From: CAYILR01 sp964364175
GTDB taxonomy: Bacteria > Bdellovibrionota > UBA1018
NCBI GenBank assembly: GCA_964364175.1
Contig: CAYILR010000004.1
Location: 1 to 64,000, forward strand
Direction: 5' to 3'
Length of the DNA stretch: 64,000 nucleotides
Below are positions 35,006 to 43,521 of the stretch, piece by piece. Numbering within the stretch: position 1 is the stretch's first letter; every line of letters starts with the position of its first letter. The notes under the pieces were generated by a model that was given only the letters and a program-made list of their open reading frames with translations, was not told where the DNA came from and ran no database searches. A program made the position numbers and the translations under genes.

Positions 35006-35085
35006 GTGTCCGGTTTTCGGACAAATTCCACCGGTGGAATTTACTTTTTCAACTCCTTCCATTGATGTCTATGTTTTGGACACCT
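35006..35085. repeat. GTGTCC-bounded intergenic repeat with internal palindromes
   Basis: Begins with GTGTCC and ends with GGACACC. It contains a small hairpin TGTCCG-GTTTT-CGGACA (35007-35023) followed at once by the perfect 20-bp palindrome AAATTCCACCGGTGGAATTT (35023-35042). End sequences resemble the element at 25473-25641. It lies directly after the HTH gene. Probably a small non-autonomous repeat. Confidence 0.5.
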
Positions 35086-35118
35086 GTATTGGGGGTTAGC
35101 AGTAGTTTTCGTGCTCAT

Positions 35119-35146
35119 GAGAGGGAGAGGGAGAGGGAGAGGGAGA
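35119..35146. repeat. GAGGGA simple tandem repeat
   Basis: About four and a half copies of the hexamer GAGGGA in the 258-nt non-coding stretch between the HTH gene and the next secreted-protein gene. Such a tract could vary in copy number; no gene contains it. Confidence 0.8.
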
Positions 35147-35252
35147 TAAATCAAGGACTTAGCTCTCAACTGGCATTTGGCACAAGCCGTGCAATTGATC
35201 AGGGTAATCCAGATTTTTGGAGAATTTTTTGAGAGAGAAAGAGAGAGAATTT

Positions 35253-35999
35253 ATGAGAACGAAATTACTAGTATTATCCAGTGTCGCCCTTTTTGCTACG
35301 AGCCTAGCTCAGGCAGCCGAACAGCAAGACCCGGCACGCTCAATTAGAATCACGACTCTAAAAGAAATCATCGTCCCAAAACATCACAACTCCATTGTTT
35401 TTATCAAAGACGGAAAAAAACACAAAGTGAAGTCCGGATTGAACTACTCCATTGCCAATAAAGACGGTGAAGTCCTTTCTTCAACCAACTTTCCAAAAAC
35501 AGATGATCTTGAAAACTCTAATACCTATTGCGTACTGCGCCTCCTTTCTGATCATTCGAGTGACAGAGTGATTAAAGCTGACCGCGAATATAAGTTGCCT
35601 GGATCCACGACTTACCATTGGGAAGAAGGGCGTATTTTCATTGATCATACCTATTCCACTAGTTTCAACCTGAACCATAGTGATCCTGATGCACAATCTT
35701 ACGGATCCAATTTTTTTGATGAAAAACTGACTGACACCAGTGACCATGTATTCTCAAATAAATACTTCGTACCAGGACAAGGTGCCTTATCTTGTAACTC
35801 GGATAAACCACTCACGCTCGAGGAGATTCAATCCATTATGGGTAGCTCATTCAGAGTGGAATCAATTTCAAATTTAGACAACTCATTGCCCACCGCTGTG
35901 GATATTCGACACAGCGATTCGAACTCACAAAAACAACGCCCTGAAGAGGGATCTGTTGCTGTAGAGCTCGAACAAAGCGCAGCTAAACCTGCCATCTAA
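35253..35999 (+). CDS. Secreted protein of unknown function
   Basis: Protein of 248 residues with a signal peptide (about 1-22, ending AQAAEQ). No family recognised; the mature protein is rich in Ser, Asp and Asn with two cysteines. I chose the ATG at 35253, which follows a purine-rich GAGAGAG tract and gives a proper signal peptide. A strong terminator follows its stop codon. Confidence 0.75.
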   Translation: MRTKLLVLSSVALFATSLAQAAEQQDPARSIRITTLKEIIVPKHHNSIVFIKDGKKHKVKSGLNYSIANKDGEVLSSTNFPKTDDLENSNTYCVLRLLSDHSSDRVIKADREYKLPGSTTYHWEEGRIFIDHTYSTSFNLNHSDPDAQSYGSNFFDEKLTDTSDHVFSNKYFVPGQGALSCNSDKPLTLEEIQSIMGSSFRVESISNLDNSLPTAVDIRHSDSNSQKQRPEEGSVAVELEQSAAKPAI

Positions 36000-36020
36000 A
36001 CTATCAGTGATAAAAATCCT

Positions 36021-36060
36021 CCGCCCGCCAGGACAAAAATCCCGGCGGGCGGTTTTGTTT
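36021..36060 (+). terminator. Rho-independent terminator
   Basis: Perfect 9-bp GC stem CCGCCCGCC (36021-36029) and GGCGGGCGG (36044-36052) with a 14-nt loop, followed by TTTTGTTT. It terminates the secreted-protein gene ending at 35999. The next gene's ATG is only 19 nt beyond, so its promoter must overlap this structure or transcription reads through. Confidence 0.9.
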
Positions 36061-36078
36061 TCTGCTAACATTAGACCC

Positions 36079-36489
36079 ATGAAGAACTCTGCTCTGATTC
36101 TAGGCGTATTTTTCACTTTTTCCGCCGCTCTCGCAGCCGCTCCCGAAACCACCACATTCGAAGTCGGTGGCAAAAAAACGACTTTCCACCGAGACATGGA
36201 AAAACACCTCACCATCTCAGCCGATTGCAAAAAAGATGGCAAAGGCCAGTTCACCTGCCAGGCCTACCAGGCCCTGAAAAAGGCGACCCTCAAAAAGGCC
36301 AAGGCAGCTGATCTCGCTGGCGGAGTAAACCCCGGCGCCTATATTTGTGACTCGGTAGTCAAAGGTAAGATCGTCTATGGATTCGACTCAAAGCGCAACG
36401 AGCAAACATTCTGTGAGTTCCAGGATGGCTCCAGGATCAGCAATGGCTCGCTACACGCCGCCGCCATCCAAGCCGACGAAAAAAAATAG
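36079..36489 (+). CDS. Small secreted protein, DUF333-like C-terminus
   Basis: Protein of 136 residues with a signal peptide (about 1-19, ending AALAAAPE). The last ~50 residues, NPGAYICDSVVKGKIVYG and then FCEFQDGSRISNGSL, resemble the DUF333 pattern (NP-YC-GG---G-CFPDGS), and two Cys pairs could be disulphides. Function unknown. I chose the ATG at 36079 because the signal peptide begins there. Confidence 0.65.
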   Translation: MKNSALILGVFFTFSAALAAAPETTTFEVGGKKTTFHRDMEKHLTISADCKKDGKGQFTCQAYQALKKATLKKAKAADLAGGVNPGAYICDSVVKGKIVYGFDSKRNEQTFCEFQDGSRISNGSLHAAAIQADEKK

Positions 36490-36512
36490 CTTCGGCGTAG
36501 AAGCTATTTTTT
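36481..36512. terminator. Bidirectional terminator between convergent genes
   Basis: Perfect 13-bp stem AAAAAATAGCTTC/GAAGCTATTTTTT with the 6-nt loop GGCGTA. A run of A on one side and T on the other lets it work in both directions. It contains the stop codon of the DUF333-like gene (36487-36489) and that of the ParE-type gene (36504-36506). Confidence 0.85.
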
Positions 36513-36791
36513 AGGAAGCAATCGATGACTTTCAAAAACCGTCTCGATCTCGACAACGTCATCTCGCACTCGATAAATAATCCGGTAATTTCCTTCAATC
36601 AGCTCTCGAAAATCTTCCAAATCGTATTCAGGCACCTTGCGTCCCGATTCAGGAAATTCGGCAAGTGAATCTCCACGCTCCAAAAGCAGATCAATGAATC
36701 GCTCTGCTTCTACGGGTGAACTTTCAGCAATATAAGCGTCAATTTCTTTGAGCCGCTCGATGGCTTCAACCGTCCAAACTACTTTTTTCAT
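36504..36791 (-). CDS. RelE/ParE-family toxin
   Basis: Protein of 95 residues with the ParE/RelE pattern: WTVEAIERLKEIDAYIAE, FPESGRKVPEY, then FRELIEGNYRIIYRVRDDVVEIETVFESHR. Members poison gyrase (ParE) or cleave mRNA on ribosomes (RelE); the FRELI-GNYRIIYR form is ParE-like. It is coupled by a 4-nt overlap to the upstream antitoxin gene. Confidence 0.9.
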   Translation of the reverse strand: MKKVVWTVEAIERLKEIDAYIAESSPVEAERFIDLLLERGDSLAEFPESGRKVPEYDLEDFRELIEGNYRIIYRVRDDVVEIETVFESHRLLPKK

Positions 36792-37090
36792 CTATTTTTT
36801 CGTGAGGCCCGAGCTGCTTCGATTTCACTTTTGGCTTCTTCTGTACTCATCACGCGTCCAGCATCGGCATCCGCTACACCTCGAGCTATAGACTCCATCA
36901 ACGCTCTTTGGTACTGAATTTTGTCATACTCAGCAGGCGACACTACTACACCAGCCGCCTTGCCGTTTTTCGTAATCACAATAGGATTGCCAGAACTTTG
37001 CACTCGGTCCAAATAAGCTCCGGCGTGATCCTTAAATTCGGCAACCGTCACGAGATCTGTGGAAAGTTGAATCAGTTTGTTGAGCGCCAT
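36788..37090 (-). CDS. Phd/YefM-type antitoxin
   Basis: Protein of 100 residues opening with the Phd/YefM fold: LVTVAEFKDHAGAYLDRVQ, NPIVITKNGKAAGVVVSPAEYDKIQ. It neutralises the ParE-type toxin and normally represses the operon. AGGAGG precedes the ATG. Confidence 0.92.
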   Translation of the reverse strand: MALNKLIQLSTDLVTVAEFKDHAGAYLDRVQSSGNPIVITKNGKAAGVVVSPAEYDKIQYQRALMESIARGVADADAGRVMSTEEAKSEIEAARASRKNR

Positions 37091-37234
37091 TGAGCCTCCT
37101 AGCTATCCTTTTATTCTAACCTATAAAAAGACTTTTAAAAGGAATAATTTATACTTTATTAAGCACAGTCACCCTTTTCCCCATTAAACCCCATACGCTG
37201 CAAATAATTCAATAATTTCAATCTATTATATTAG

Positions 37235-37263
37235 TTGACAATTTAACTCAACAGGTTGATACT
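37235..37263 (+). promoter_or_regulatory. Sigma-70-like promoter of the XRE gene
   Basis: TTGACA (37235-37240), 17-nt spacer, GATACT (37258-37263), 41 nt before the ATG. An inverted pair GTTGA/TCAAC overlaps the -35 element, a plausible site for autoregulation by the encoded XRE protein. Confidence 0.6.
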
Positions 37264-37303
37264 CTTCTTTAAGGCGCATATTCGAGAAAGAGGAAGTACC
37301 CAT

Positions 37304-37762
37304 ATGAAGCACACGAATTTTGTAGGTGCATTTATTCGCCAACGTCGTGAGTCGCTCAAATTGTCCCAAAAGGCCCTGGGGCAGCTTTTCAGCCCCGCAG
37401 TAACCACCCAGTTCGTGTCCAACGTCGAGCGTGGGATCACTCCTCTGCCGACGAACCACATCCCCAAAGTCATCGAGGCCCTGCAAATCCCCGAGAAAGA
37501 GCTGATGGCTCTTTTCGAAAAGGACTACGTCCATCGTCTCTCGCACAAGATGGGCAAAGACGGTTTCCAGTTCAACCCACAACCTCACTCCGATCACCAC
37601 TCGGGCCCGGGGGAACACCACCTTAAGATCGACCCTGAATATTGGTCGTTCTTCAATCAGCTGTACTACGCGTACAGCCACGCCGATTGGGAATCTCGCA
37701 AGGGATTCCACCAGGTCTGCGAATCACTCTTCAAAATACATGCGGAAAAGAAGTCTGCGTAA
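37304..37762 (+). CDS. XRE-family helix-turn-helix regulator
   Basis: Protein of 152 residues. N-terminal XRE domain: NFVGAFIRQRRESLKLSQKALGQLF, TTQFVSNVERGITPLP, then a helical tail with a His-rich stretch (PHSDHHSGPGEHH) and a C-terminal helix. The His cluster might bind metal, but this is a guess. AGAGGAAG precedes the ATG at 37304. It lies 18 nt before the alpha/beta hydrolase gene, so the two are probably one unit. Confidence 0.85.
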   Translation: MKHTNFVGAFIRQRRESLKLSQKALGQLFSPAVTTQFVSNVERGITPLPTNHIPKVIEALQIPEKELMALFEKDYVHRLSHKMGKDGFQFNPQPHSDHHSGPGEHHLKIDPEYWSFFNQLYYAYSHADWESRKGFHQVCESLFKIHAEKKSA

Positions 37763-37780
37763 TGGTATGTAAGAAGGACT

Positions 37781-38794
37781 ATGGATCTATCCATACCTCT
37801 CCGACCTAGGCCCAAGGGAGCTCGAAAACGAAGTCTCCAGCAACGTTTGAAAAAACGCGAGCCGGTTTCGTCTTCGCACGGATACATCAAGAGCTTTGAT
37901 GGATCGCGGATCTTCTACAGTGTCGAAGGCCAGGGAATGCCTTTGATTTTCTGCTACGGCCTGGTCTGCTCGAGCCTGCATTGGACTTACCAAATCGATT
38001 ATTTCCGTCAGCGCTACAAATGTATTTGGTTCGACTATCGCGGGCACCAGAACTCGGACACGCCCACGGATCTCAGCACGCTGACACTCGATGCATTTTC
38101 ACAGGATCTCAAAATCCTGATGGATGAATTGAATGTCCCCGACGCGGTGATTCTTGGGCACAGCATGGGTGTGAACGTGGTTCTCGAATTCCTGCGGCAA
38201 AATCCCACTCGAGTCAAAGGAATGGTCCTTGCGAATGGCACTGCAAAAAAACCCCTCGAAAATCTTTTCGGAAGCAACGTTTTCCAAGGTGTCTTTGAAT
38301 TGCTGAGGAGAATCGACAAGCTCTCTCCTAAGGCGCTGGATCTGATCTGGAATCTTCAGAAAAAAAACCCTCTCCGAAATACGATCGTCGGGCTGGGTGG
38401 ATTCAATACTTACCTCACTCCTCCTGAGGACATCGCTCATTACGTCGATACGGTCATGGAAATGGACCCAAAAATCCTGCTCAACCTGATCGAGAACTAC
38501 GACAACTACGATGCGACTGCTTGGCTGCACACCATTCAGCAACCCGCACTGATTTTTTCAGGTGAGAACGACCGAATGATCCCACTGGATCAACAAGAAC
38601 TATTGAAACAGCTCATCCCCCGCAGCGAGTTAGAAATTATTCGCCATGGCAGCCACTGCCCTCAGATGGATCTGCCTGAGCTCGTCAATCACCGAATCGA
38701 AAAATTCCTGGCAGACATCCACTATGTCGAAGAAGGAACCAAGATCCAATCTGCCCAAGGAAATCTCCAATCCACCCAATCTGGCATTTCCTGA
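37781..38794 (+). CDS. Alpha/beta-hydrolase
   Basis: Protein of 337 residues with the full alpha/beta-hydrolase set: oxyanion region after FCYGLVCSSLHW, nucleophile Ser in LGHSMGVNV, acid Asp in FSGENDRMIP and His in RHGSHCPQMD. A basic N-terminal extension of ~30 residues is not typical. Substrate unknown. Its last 73 nt overlap the convergent oxidoreductase gene. Confidence 0.88.
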   Translation: MDLSIPLRPRPKGARKRSLQQRLKKREPVSSSHGYIKSFDGSRIFYSVEGQGMPLIFCYGLVCSSLHWTYQIDYFRQRYKCIWFDYRGHQNSDTPTDLSTLTLDAFSQDLKILMDELNVPDAVILGHSMGVNVVLEFLRQNPTRVKGMVLANGTAKKPLENLFGSNVFQGVFELLRRIDKLSPKALDLIWNLQKKNPLRNTIVGLGGFNTYLTPPEDIAHYVDTVMEMDPKILLNLIENYDNYDATAWLHTIQQPALIFSGENDRMIPLDQQELLKQLIPRSELEIIRHGSHCPQMDLPELVNHRIEKFLADIHYVEEGTKIQSAQGNLQSTQSGIS

Positions 38795-40677
38795 ATTCCC
38801 TCGCGTTGTAAAACACGTCGTACAGTTCCCAAGCAAAGCTGCCCGTGGCATTTTCCCGCACCAATTCCTGTGGCCAACGTAATGGCATCCGCCGAGCTCA
38901 GTCCCCCCTGCTTCACACGCTGCACCAACTCATCGATCGTCATGTTCAAACACGCACAAACCACCAACGACCCAGATTCAGTTTGGGATAGCCCTCCCCA
39001 ACGTGAATTTTTTTTGACCACCATTCCCCGATGCACTTGCGTTTTGCAGGTCAGCTTTCTCACTCCATCGATTTCAGCCTCGCACAAACCACAACTCCCG
39101 TCAGAGCACATCAGCGCGTCTTCTGCCCGAGCCCGACCGGTCTCAAACAAAATTTCACCCAGAACAGCTCCATCTCGCACCAGGCGTTTTTCTCCCATCA
39201 ACGTCACTTCGACTCGCTCTCCAGGGGGAATCGACATGGCATCCATCATTGTATCTTGCGACGCAGGTGCAGGAATTCTGCGAACACCGCGAGCCTCCCA
39301 AAGCAAGTGAGCAGGCACTTCCACATCCACGAGAATCACCCCATTCTTTGCTGTGGGGTTTTCTGGCAAGGTGATTTCCATGACACGTCCGTTGGCCAGG
39401 TACTCTCCTCGACGGTTGAGCAACTGAACGAAACCACCCACTTGAATCCCCATCAGTGAGGCACGAAAAGGAAAAACTTGCCGCACAGTGGAACGTCCCG
39501 GTTGCTCCTGCATCATCGAAATTGCTCCACTGGGACAAGCCTTTAAACACGCGCCGCACCCCGTGCATTTGTCTTCTGTCAAAACCCCGTCTCGCGCAGA
39601 ATTCCACTCAATTGCGGATTCGGGGCAGGATTTTTCACAAATCTGGCAGGCGATGTTTTCGAAGCATTCAATCGAAGCAACCTTCTTGATCAGTTCTGAT
39701 TTTTTCGGGACTCCACTGAACGATCGGATCTGCTGCGCGCTGAGAGCAGCAGCCCACTTGCCTTGATAAAACAAAGAAAACGCTCCGTCTTGATGCTGAT
39801 CGATCTTGCGGGTTCTCATTTTACTTCTCTTGAGAAGCTTTTCAAGGTGCTCGCGCTCATCCCGCGTCAGCTCACTTTTCAAATTTCGGACCAGCTTCAC
39901 AGCCAATGCCTCTGCCCGATACTGCTCAGAAGTCCAGCCTTCCACATCCTCTTCGAGAGTCAATCCGGCGGTGTTTTCAAAGTCATGCAACAAAGAGCCA
40001 TCCGGATGCTCACGCACGGTCGGTATTGCATCAAAGGGGCCTGCCGAAATCACCCAAGCCGTCTCGATGATTCTCACACCACCCGAATCTTGCACACGCA
40101 GCTCCCACAACATCGCTGATTTGGGCTCAATACTGACCGGATGGCCGTAGATCAATTTGCCACCCAGAACTTCAAAGCGCCTTTTCTCGACTTCCCAACC
40201 CGCATAGGCCTTGTTGCCCCACTTGCCATGCGATTCGACACAATACACTTCGCGCACACCTTGCTCGAGCAGCAAGGATCCCATTCTCAGTGCGGCATTC
40301 CCCGATCCCAGAATCACCGTGCAGGGGCTCCAATTGACTTTGATCTTTTTTGCCGTTGAAAGAGGAATCAACGCGGGAGATCTCCAATTTTTAAACGGAT
40401 CAGGCCACTGTCGCCGCGGCAAAACACGAACCAGTGCTCGCGTTTGCAGACGATGAATTCTATTCTGCGTATCCTGTACGATCACAATTGCACCGGTGTC
40501 TTGCAGAGGTAGGGCACCCACGACCCGAACGTCCTCTCCTCCAAACACTCCCACCTTGAGATCAAACTCAGCACACATCGATGAGAGAGTCTGCACTCCG
40601 ACCGTAGGCCAAAACGCCATTGCGGGGCCTGCTGCCACAATCAAATCAAACTGTCCTTCTCGAACCCAAGTGCTCAT
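38722..40677 (-). CDS. Composite FAD/NAD, 4Fe-4S, 2Fe-2S oxidoreductase (HcnAB/opine-oxidase-like)
   Basis: Protein of 651 residues. Order: pyridine-nucleotide-disulphide-type FAD/NAD region (1-340), with a weak first Rossmann loop (VAAGPAMAF) and a better second (ILGSGNAALRMG); a double 4Fe-4S ferredoxin (ACQICEKSCP and CTGCGACLKACP); a small 2Fe-2S domain (CSDGSCGLC, LTC); and a BFD-like 2Fe-2S domain (VVCACLNMTIDELV, GKCHGQLC). HcnA, HcnB and a ferredoxin thus appear fused. Substrate unknown; amino acid, opine or glycine oxidation are candidates. Coupled to the second subunit by a 4-nt overlap. Confidence 0.8.
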   Translation of the reverse strand: MSTWVREGQFDLIVAAGPAMAFWPTVGVQTLSSMCAEFDLKVGVFGGEDVRVVGALPLQDTGAIVIVQDTQNRIHRLQTRALVRVLPRRQWPDPFKNWRSPALIPLSTAKKIKVNWSPCTVILGSGNAALRMGSLLLEQGVREVYCVESHGKWGNKAYAGWEVEKRRFEVLGGKLIYGHPVSIEPKSAMLWELRVQDSGGVRIIETAWVISAGPFDAIPTVREHPDGSLLHDFENTAGLTLEEDVEGWTSEQYRAEALAVKLVRNLKSELTRDEREHLEKLLKRSKMRTRKIDQHQDGAFSLFYQGKWAAALSAQQIRSFSGVPKKSELIKKVASIECFENIACQICEKSCPESAIEWNSARDGVLTEDKCTGCGACLKACPSGAISMMQEQPGRSTVRQVFPFRASLMGIQVGGFVQLLNRRGEYLANGRVMEITLPENPTAKNGVILVDVEVPAHLLWEARGVRRIPAPASQDTMMDAMSIPPGERVEVTLMGEKRLVRDGAVLGEILFETGRARAEDALMCSDGSCGLCEAEIDGVRKLTCKTQVHRGMVVKKNSRWGGLSQTESGSLVVCACLNMTIDELVQRVKQGGLSSADAITLATGIGAGKCHGQLCLGTVRRVLQREGIQEMPDWVDWRFPWADWILVPSST

Positions 40678-41705
40678 GTGGCCAGCAGTTCCTCTGACAT
40701 TTTTTTTGCAGACTCAACCACTCGGTAAAGTGGACCTTCACAACTGCTGTTCAAACAAACTCCCGAACGCATCGAGTGAACCGAAAACCGATCCCAACCC
40801 AAGAGGTCATGAAACAACCGGGACAGCTCCTGAAACGAAGATTCGGACGCCCAGCGAGGCAGAATTTTATCCGAGGTTTCCGTCCGTAAAACTGAAATCC
40901 AATGCGAACCGTCCGGGGATGGCGCGCCCTCCGCCTCCGCCCAAACCGTCAGCCCATTGAATGTGGCAATGCAATCTTGCGGGACCGCATCCCGAGATTG
41001 CAACGTCCACCGTTCCCAAAACAAATAAGGAGACTGAGAACTCGGGGGCATGATCCCTCGAATCTGCTGCACTCGGGGCGTCCAAAACATCACCATCCGT
41101 TTGACCCCTTGGGCTTGAACCCCATTTGCGCCACTTCTGAATCGCAAAAGCCCAAATTCCATTTCCAAACCCGAAACCGAAACATGAATTCTCTCAGGAC
41201 CCAATCTCTCCCTCACAAATTCGAGAACACCGTTTCGGTATCTTCCCACATCCACGTCATACGAATGCGGGCCAACGAGTCCCTCCACCAAATCCGCACG
41301 GCTTTTCTGCGATGAACCCGGAAATTTTCTGAGTGCCGTGAGCCCATCGCACTGGCGATACGCACCGTCACCCAATTGCGAAATATCGGGGCTTTTTTTT
41401 CCCGTCTCCCACATCAAAAGTCGAGATCTTGTCCTGACATGGGGAGCTTGCACATCGTGAAATCCCGCACTCTGCGGTTTGGGCCAGATCTCCATGGCAC
41501 CCGGATATTCGGATTGAAGCAAAGCGTGCACTGTCTCGGGTTCATCCGATCGCGTCGGATCGACGGACCACTCGGAGTCTTCGAGAAAAAAATCGGAATG
41601 TGGATTGAGAATCCAAACGGAACGACCCTCGGCATGGAGTCGCTTCGCCACAATTAGCGGCGCCAGCCCCGTCCCCACCAGCACATATTCAGGACTTGCC
41701 TGCAT
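40674..41705 (-). CDS. FAD-dependent oxidoreductase subunit (DAO/HcnC-like)
   Basis: Protein of 343 residues opening with an FAD-binding Rossmann pattern (YVLVGTGLAPLIVAKRLHAEG) that lacks the usual last glycine of GxGxxG. The remainder is loosely like the DAO/HcnC/SoxB family and is weakly conserved. Its pairing with the composite Fe-S protein next door mimics HcnBC, opine oxidase or L-proline dehydrogenase complexes. It overlaps the upstream gene by 17 nt. Confidence 0.6.
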   Translation of the reverse strand: MQASPEYVLVGTGLAPLIVAKRLHAEGRSVWILNPHSDFFLEDSEWSVDPTRSDEPETVHALLQSEYPGAMEIWPKPQSAGFHDVQAPHVRTRSRLLMWETGKKSPDISQLGDGAYRQCDGLTALRKFPGSSQKSRADLVEGLVGPHSYDVDVGRYRNGVLEFVRERLGPERIHVSVSGLEMEFGLLRFRSGANGVQAQGVKRMVMFWTPRVQQIRGIMPPSSQSPYLFWERWTLQSRDAVPQDCIATFNGLTVWAEAEGAPSPDGSHWISVLRTETSDKILPRWASESSFQELSRLFHDLLGWDRFSVHSMRSGVCLNSSCEGPLYRVVESAKKMSEELLAT

Positions 41706-42885
41706 CGCACAAGTTCCCCATCACACGTCGCATCGCTGTCTGGCGCTGGGCTTTTTTGTATTCCTTGTGAGCACTGCGGCCTTTTTCGTTTTCTTCATGG
41801 CTCACGATATCCACAATTTGCACTTCGTAGGGGTAGAAAAACCGGACCTCTCTCTGAACATATTTGAGGTCAATTCTTTCGATCAACTTGATGACATCAT
41901 CCGAGAGGACCTTGGTCTTCACGAGACCCTTCACCTCTTTCAGATCATCGTAAAGTGGGTTTTTGAGTTTAATTAGCTGGCGTGACGTGAATTGAAGCGC
42001 CCTGTAAAATTCGCTGGAATGAGGATTGTCCGTGTTTCCCTCCAGAGTTGCGGCTGCCTCTCGCAGCTGCTGTTCACCGAGTTTTCCTGCTTTCTTCAAT
42101 TCCATGTACTTCTCTTTGAAACGCTCGATATCCAACAAAGTATTTCGAGAGCGACTGGGCTTGATGTTGGGTGGGATCACGATCATGCGATCCTTGAGGT
42201 ATTGCACAACCTCCAAAGCATCCAGCCGCGTTTCGGTCACGAATCGAATCCCAATCCGATCAAAAATATCCTCAGCCACGTTCTCAGGTTTATGAAGAAG
42301 CTTCATCAGGAGTGAGTCGCGTGATTTTTTGGGCTTCGTTTCGAATGCTACCAAGTTCACACGGCTGGGATCCTCGGTTTTTTCACCCAGATAAAGACGA
42401 CCTTCGTGGTCCCGATGAATCGCTCGATAGTAACGATCGAAAATCTGTTGCTGAACGTCGCTGAAATAACTTGATCTCACATCTTGATCGACGTGAGCAA
42501 TCGTGTGCATCACTTTGAGGATGCTACACGCCCAATTGCGCAGCATCGTTCCCTGAGAATCCTTGTGTTGACCCGGAGCAGAAAAATTAGCCAGAAGAAA
42601 CAATTCTCGAACGTCGGTCAACTCCAAAAGTCGACGTGGCAATTCTAGGCGCAGCCCCTCGGGGTTCTCGGGTTGTAAAAAATATTTTCTGACAAAATTG
42701 AGGGCTTCGTGAAAATTTCCAAAAGCTTGGGCCTTTTCAATGGGGTGATCGAGATCAAAACCATAACTGACCAGAAACCGATCGGCTTCGCCCAGGCTCG
42801 ATATGGCAAACCCCTGCATCGAATCGATCGACGATTTGCCTCCGATAATGATATCTAGAACTTCCCAACCGAACTCGTGTTTCAT
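41689..42885 (-). CDS. TIGR04552-like protein, possible RelA/SpoT relative
   Basis: Protein of 398 residues that I recall as resembling the TIGR04552/TIGR04562 proteins of delta-like bacteria. The middle has TKPKKSRDSLLMKLLHKPEN followed by DIFDRIGIRFVTETRLDALEVVQYL, which recalls the RelA/SpoT synthetase pattern (K-x-S---K, then D-GIR-V). This is a suggestion only. AGGGGAA precedes the ATG. It overlaps the FAD subunit gene by 17 nt and heads the three-gene operon. Confidence 0.5.
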   Translation of the reverse strand: MKHEFGWEVLDIIIGGKSSIDSMQGFAISSLGEADRFLVSYGFDLDHPIEKAQAFGNFHEALNFVRKYFLQPENPEGLRLELPRRLLELTDVRELFLLANFSAPGQHKDSQGTMLRNWACSILKVMHTIAHVDQDVRSSYFSDVQQQIFDRYYRAIHRDHEGRLYLGEKTEDPSRVNLVAFETKPKKSRDSLLMKLLHKPENVAEDIFDRIGIRFVTETRLDALEVVQYLKDRMIVIPPNIKPSRSRNTLLDIERFKEKYMELKKAGKLGEQQLREAAATLEGNTDNPHSSEFYRALQFTSRQLIKLKNPLYDDLKEVKGLVKTKVLSDDVIKLIERIDLKYVQREVRFFYPYEVQIVDIVSHEENEKGRSAHKEYKKAQRQTAMRRVMGNLCDAGKS

Positions 42886-42954
42886 GTTCCCCTGAAATCT
42901 CTGTAGACGATTATCGCTTCTAGTGCCACGACAATTAGAGCAGGATCAGAAAAT

Positions 42955-43464
42955 ATGAACCGTTGGGAAAAATTTAAAGGTCTACGCGCTATCACTGCCT
43001 TGCTAATTGGCTCTGCTCTGGGCGCTGGGCTTTTTCCATTTGCGCCTGGAACGATGGGATCGTTAGTGGGGATTCCGATCGCTTATATTTCACAGCCCTT
43101 TCCCTGGATTTTAAGGATTTTGTTTTGGCTTGTCGTCTTTGCGCTGGGTGCCTGGGCCGCTATGGTTTTTGATGAGACCCTGAACACAGCTGACCACTCC
43201 AGTATTGTCGTAGACGAAGTCGTCGGAATGGGGATCTCTGCTTGGACTGCAGGTGACTCACTTGTGACATGGGTCGCCGCGTTTACACTCTTTCGTTTTT
43301 TTGACATCGTAAAACCTTTTCCGATCCGGTTTTTGGACAAGTGGTCCAAAATTCAGTCATCTCCGATCATGCGTGGATTTGGCGTCATGATCGATGATGT
43401 GCTCGCGGGATTGATTACGCTGGGCTTAATCGTGTTAGGACAGTTTTTTGGGTTGCTTCCCTAA
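42955..43464 (+). CDS. pgpA: Phosphatidylglycerophosphatase A
   Basis: Protein of 169 residues with the PgpA signature: GLFPFAPGTMGSLVGIPI, DHSSIVVDEVVGMGIS, FRFFDIVKPFPI and GFGVMIDDVLAGL. It dephosphorylates phosphatidylglycerol phosphate in the inner membrane. Stands alone, upstream of recA, with AGGA before the ATG. Confidence 0.95.
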   Translation: MNRWEKFKGLRAITALLIGSALGAGLFPFAPGTMGSLVGIPIAYISQPFPWILRILFWLVVFALGAWAAMVFDETLNTADHSSIVVDEVVGMGISAWTAGDSLVTWVAAFTLFRFFDIVKPFPIRFLDKWSKIQSSPIMRGFGVMIDDVLAGLITLGLIVLGQFFGLLP

Positions 43465-43521
43465 GAACCATCAGACTAAATGATACCGTCACATGGGGAT
43501 GGCACAGACTTTGTATAGCTT

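Noticed and set aside
37226..37711. Long minus-strand open frame opposite the XRE gene
   Set aside because: It runs antisense to a recognisable XRE domain with its own promoter and ribosome binding site.
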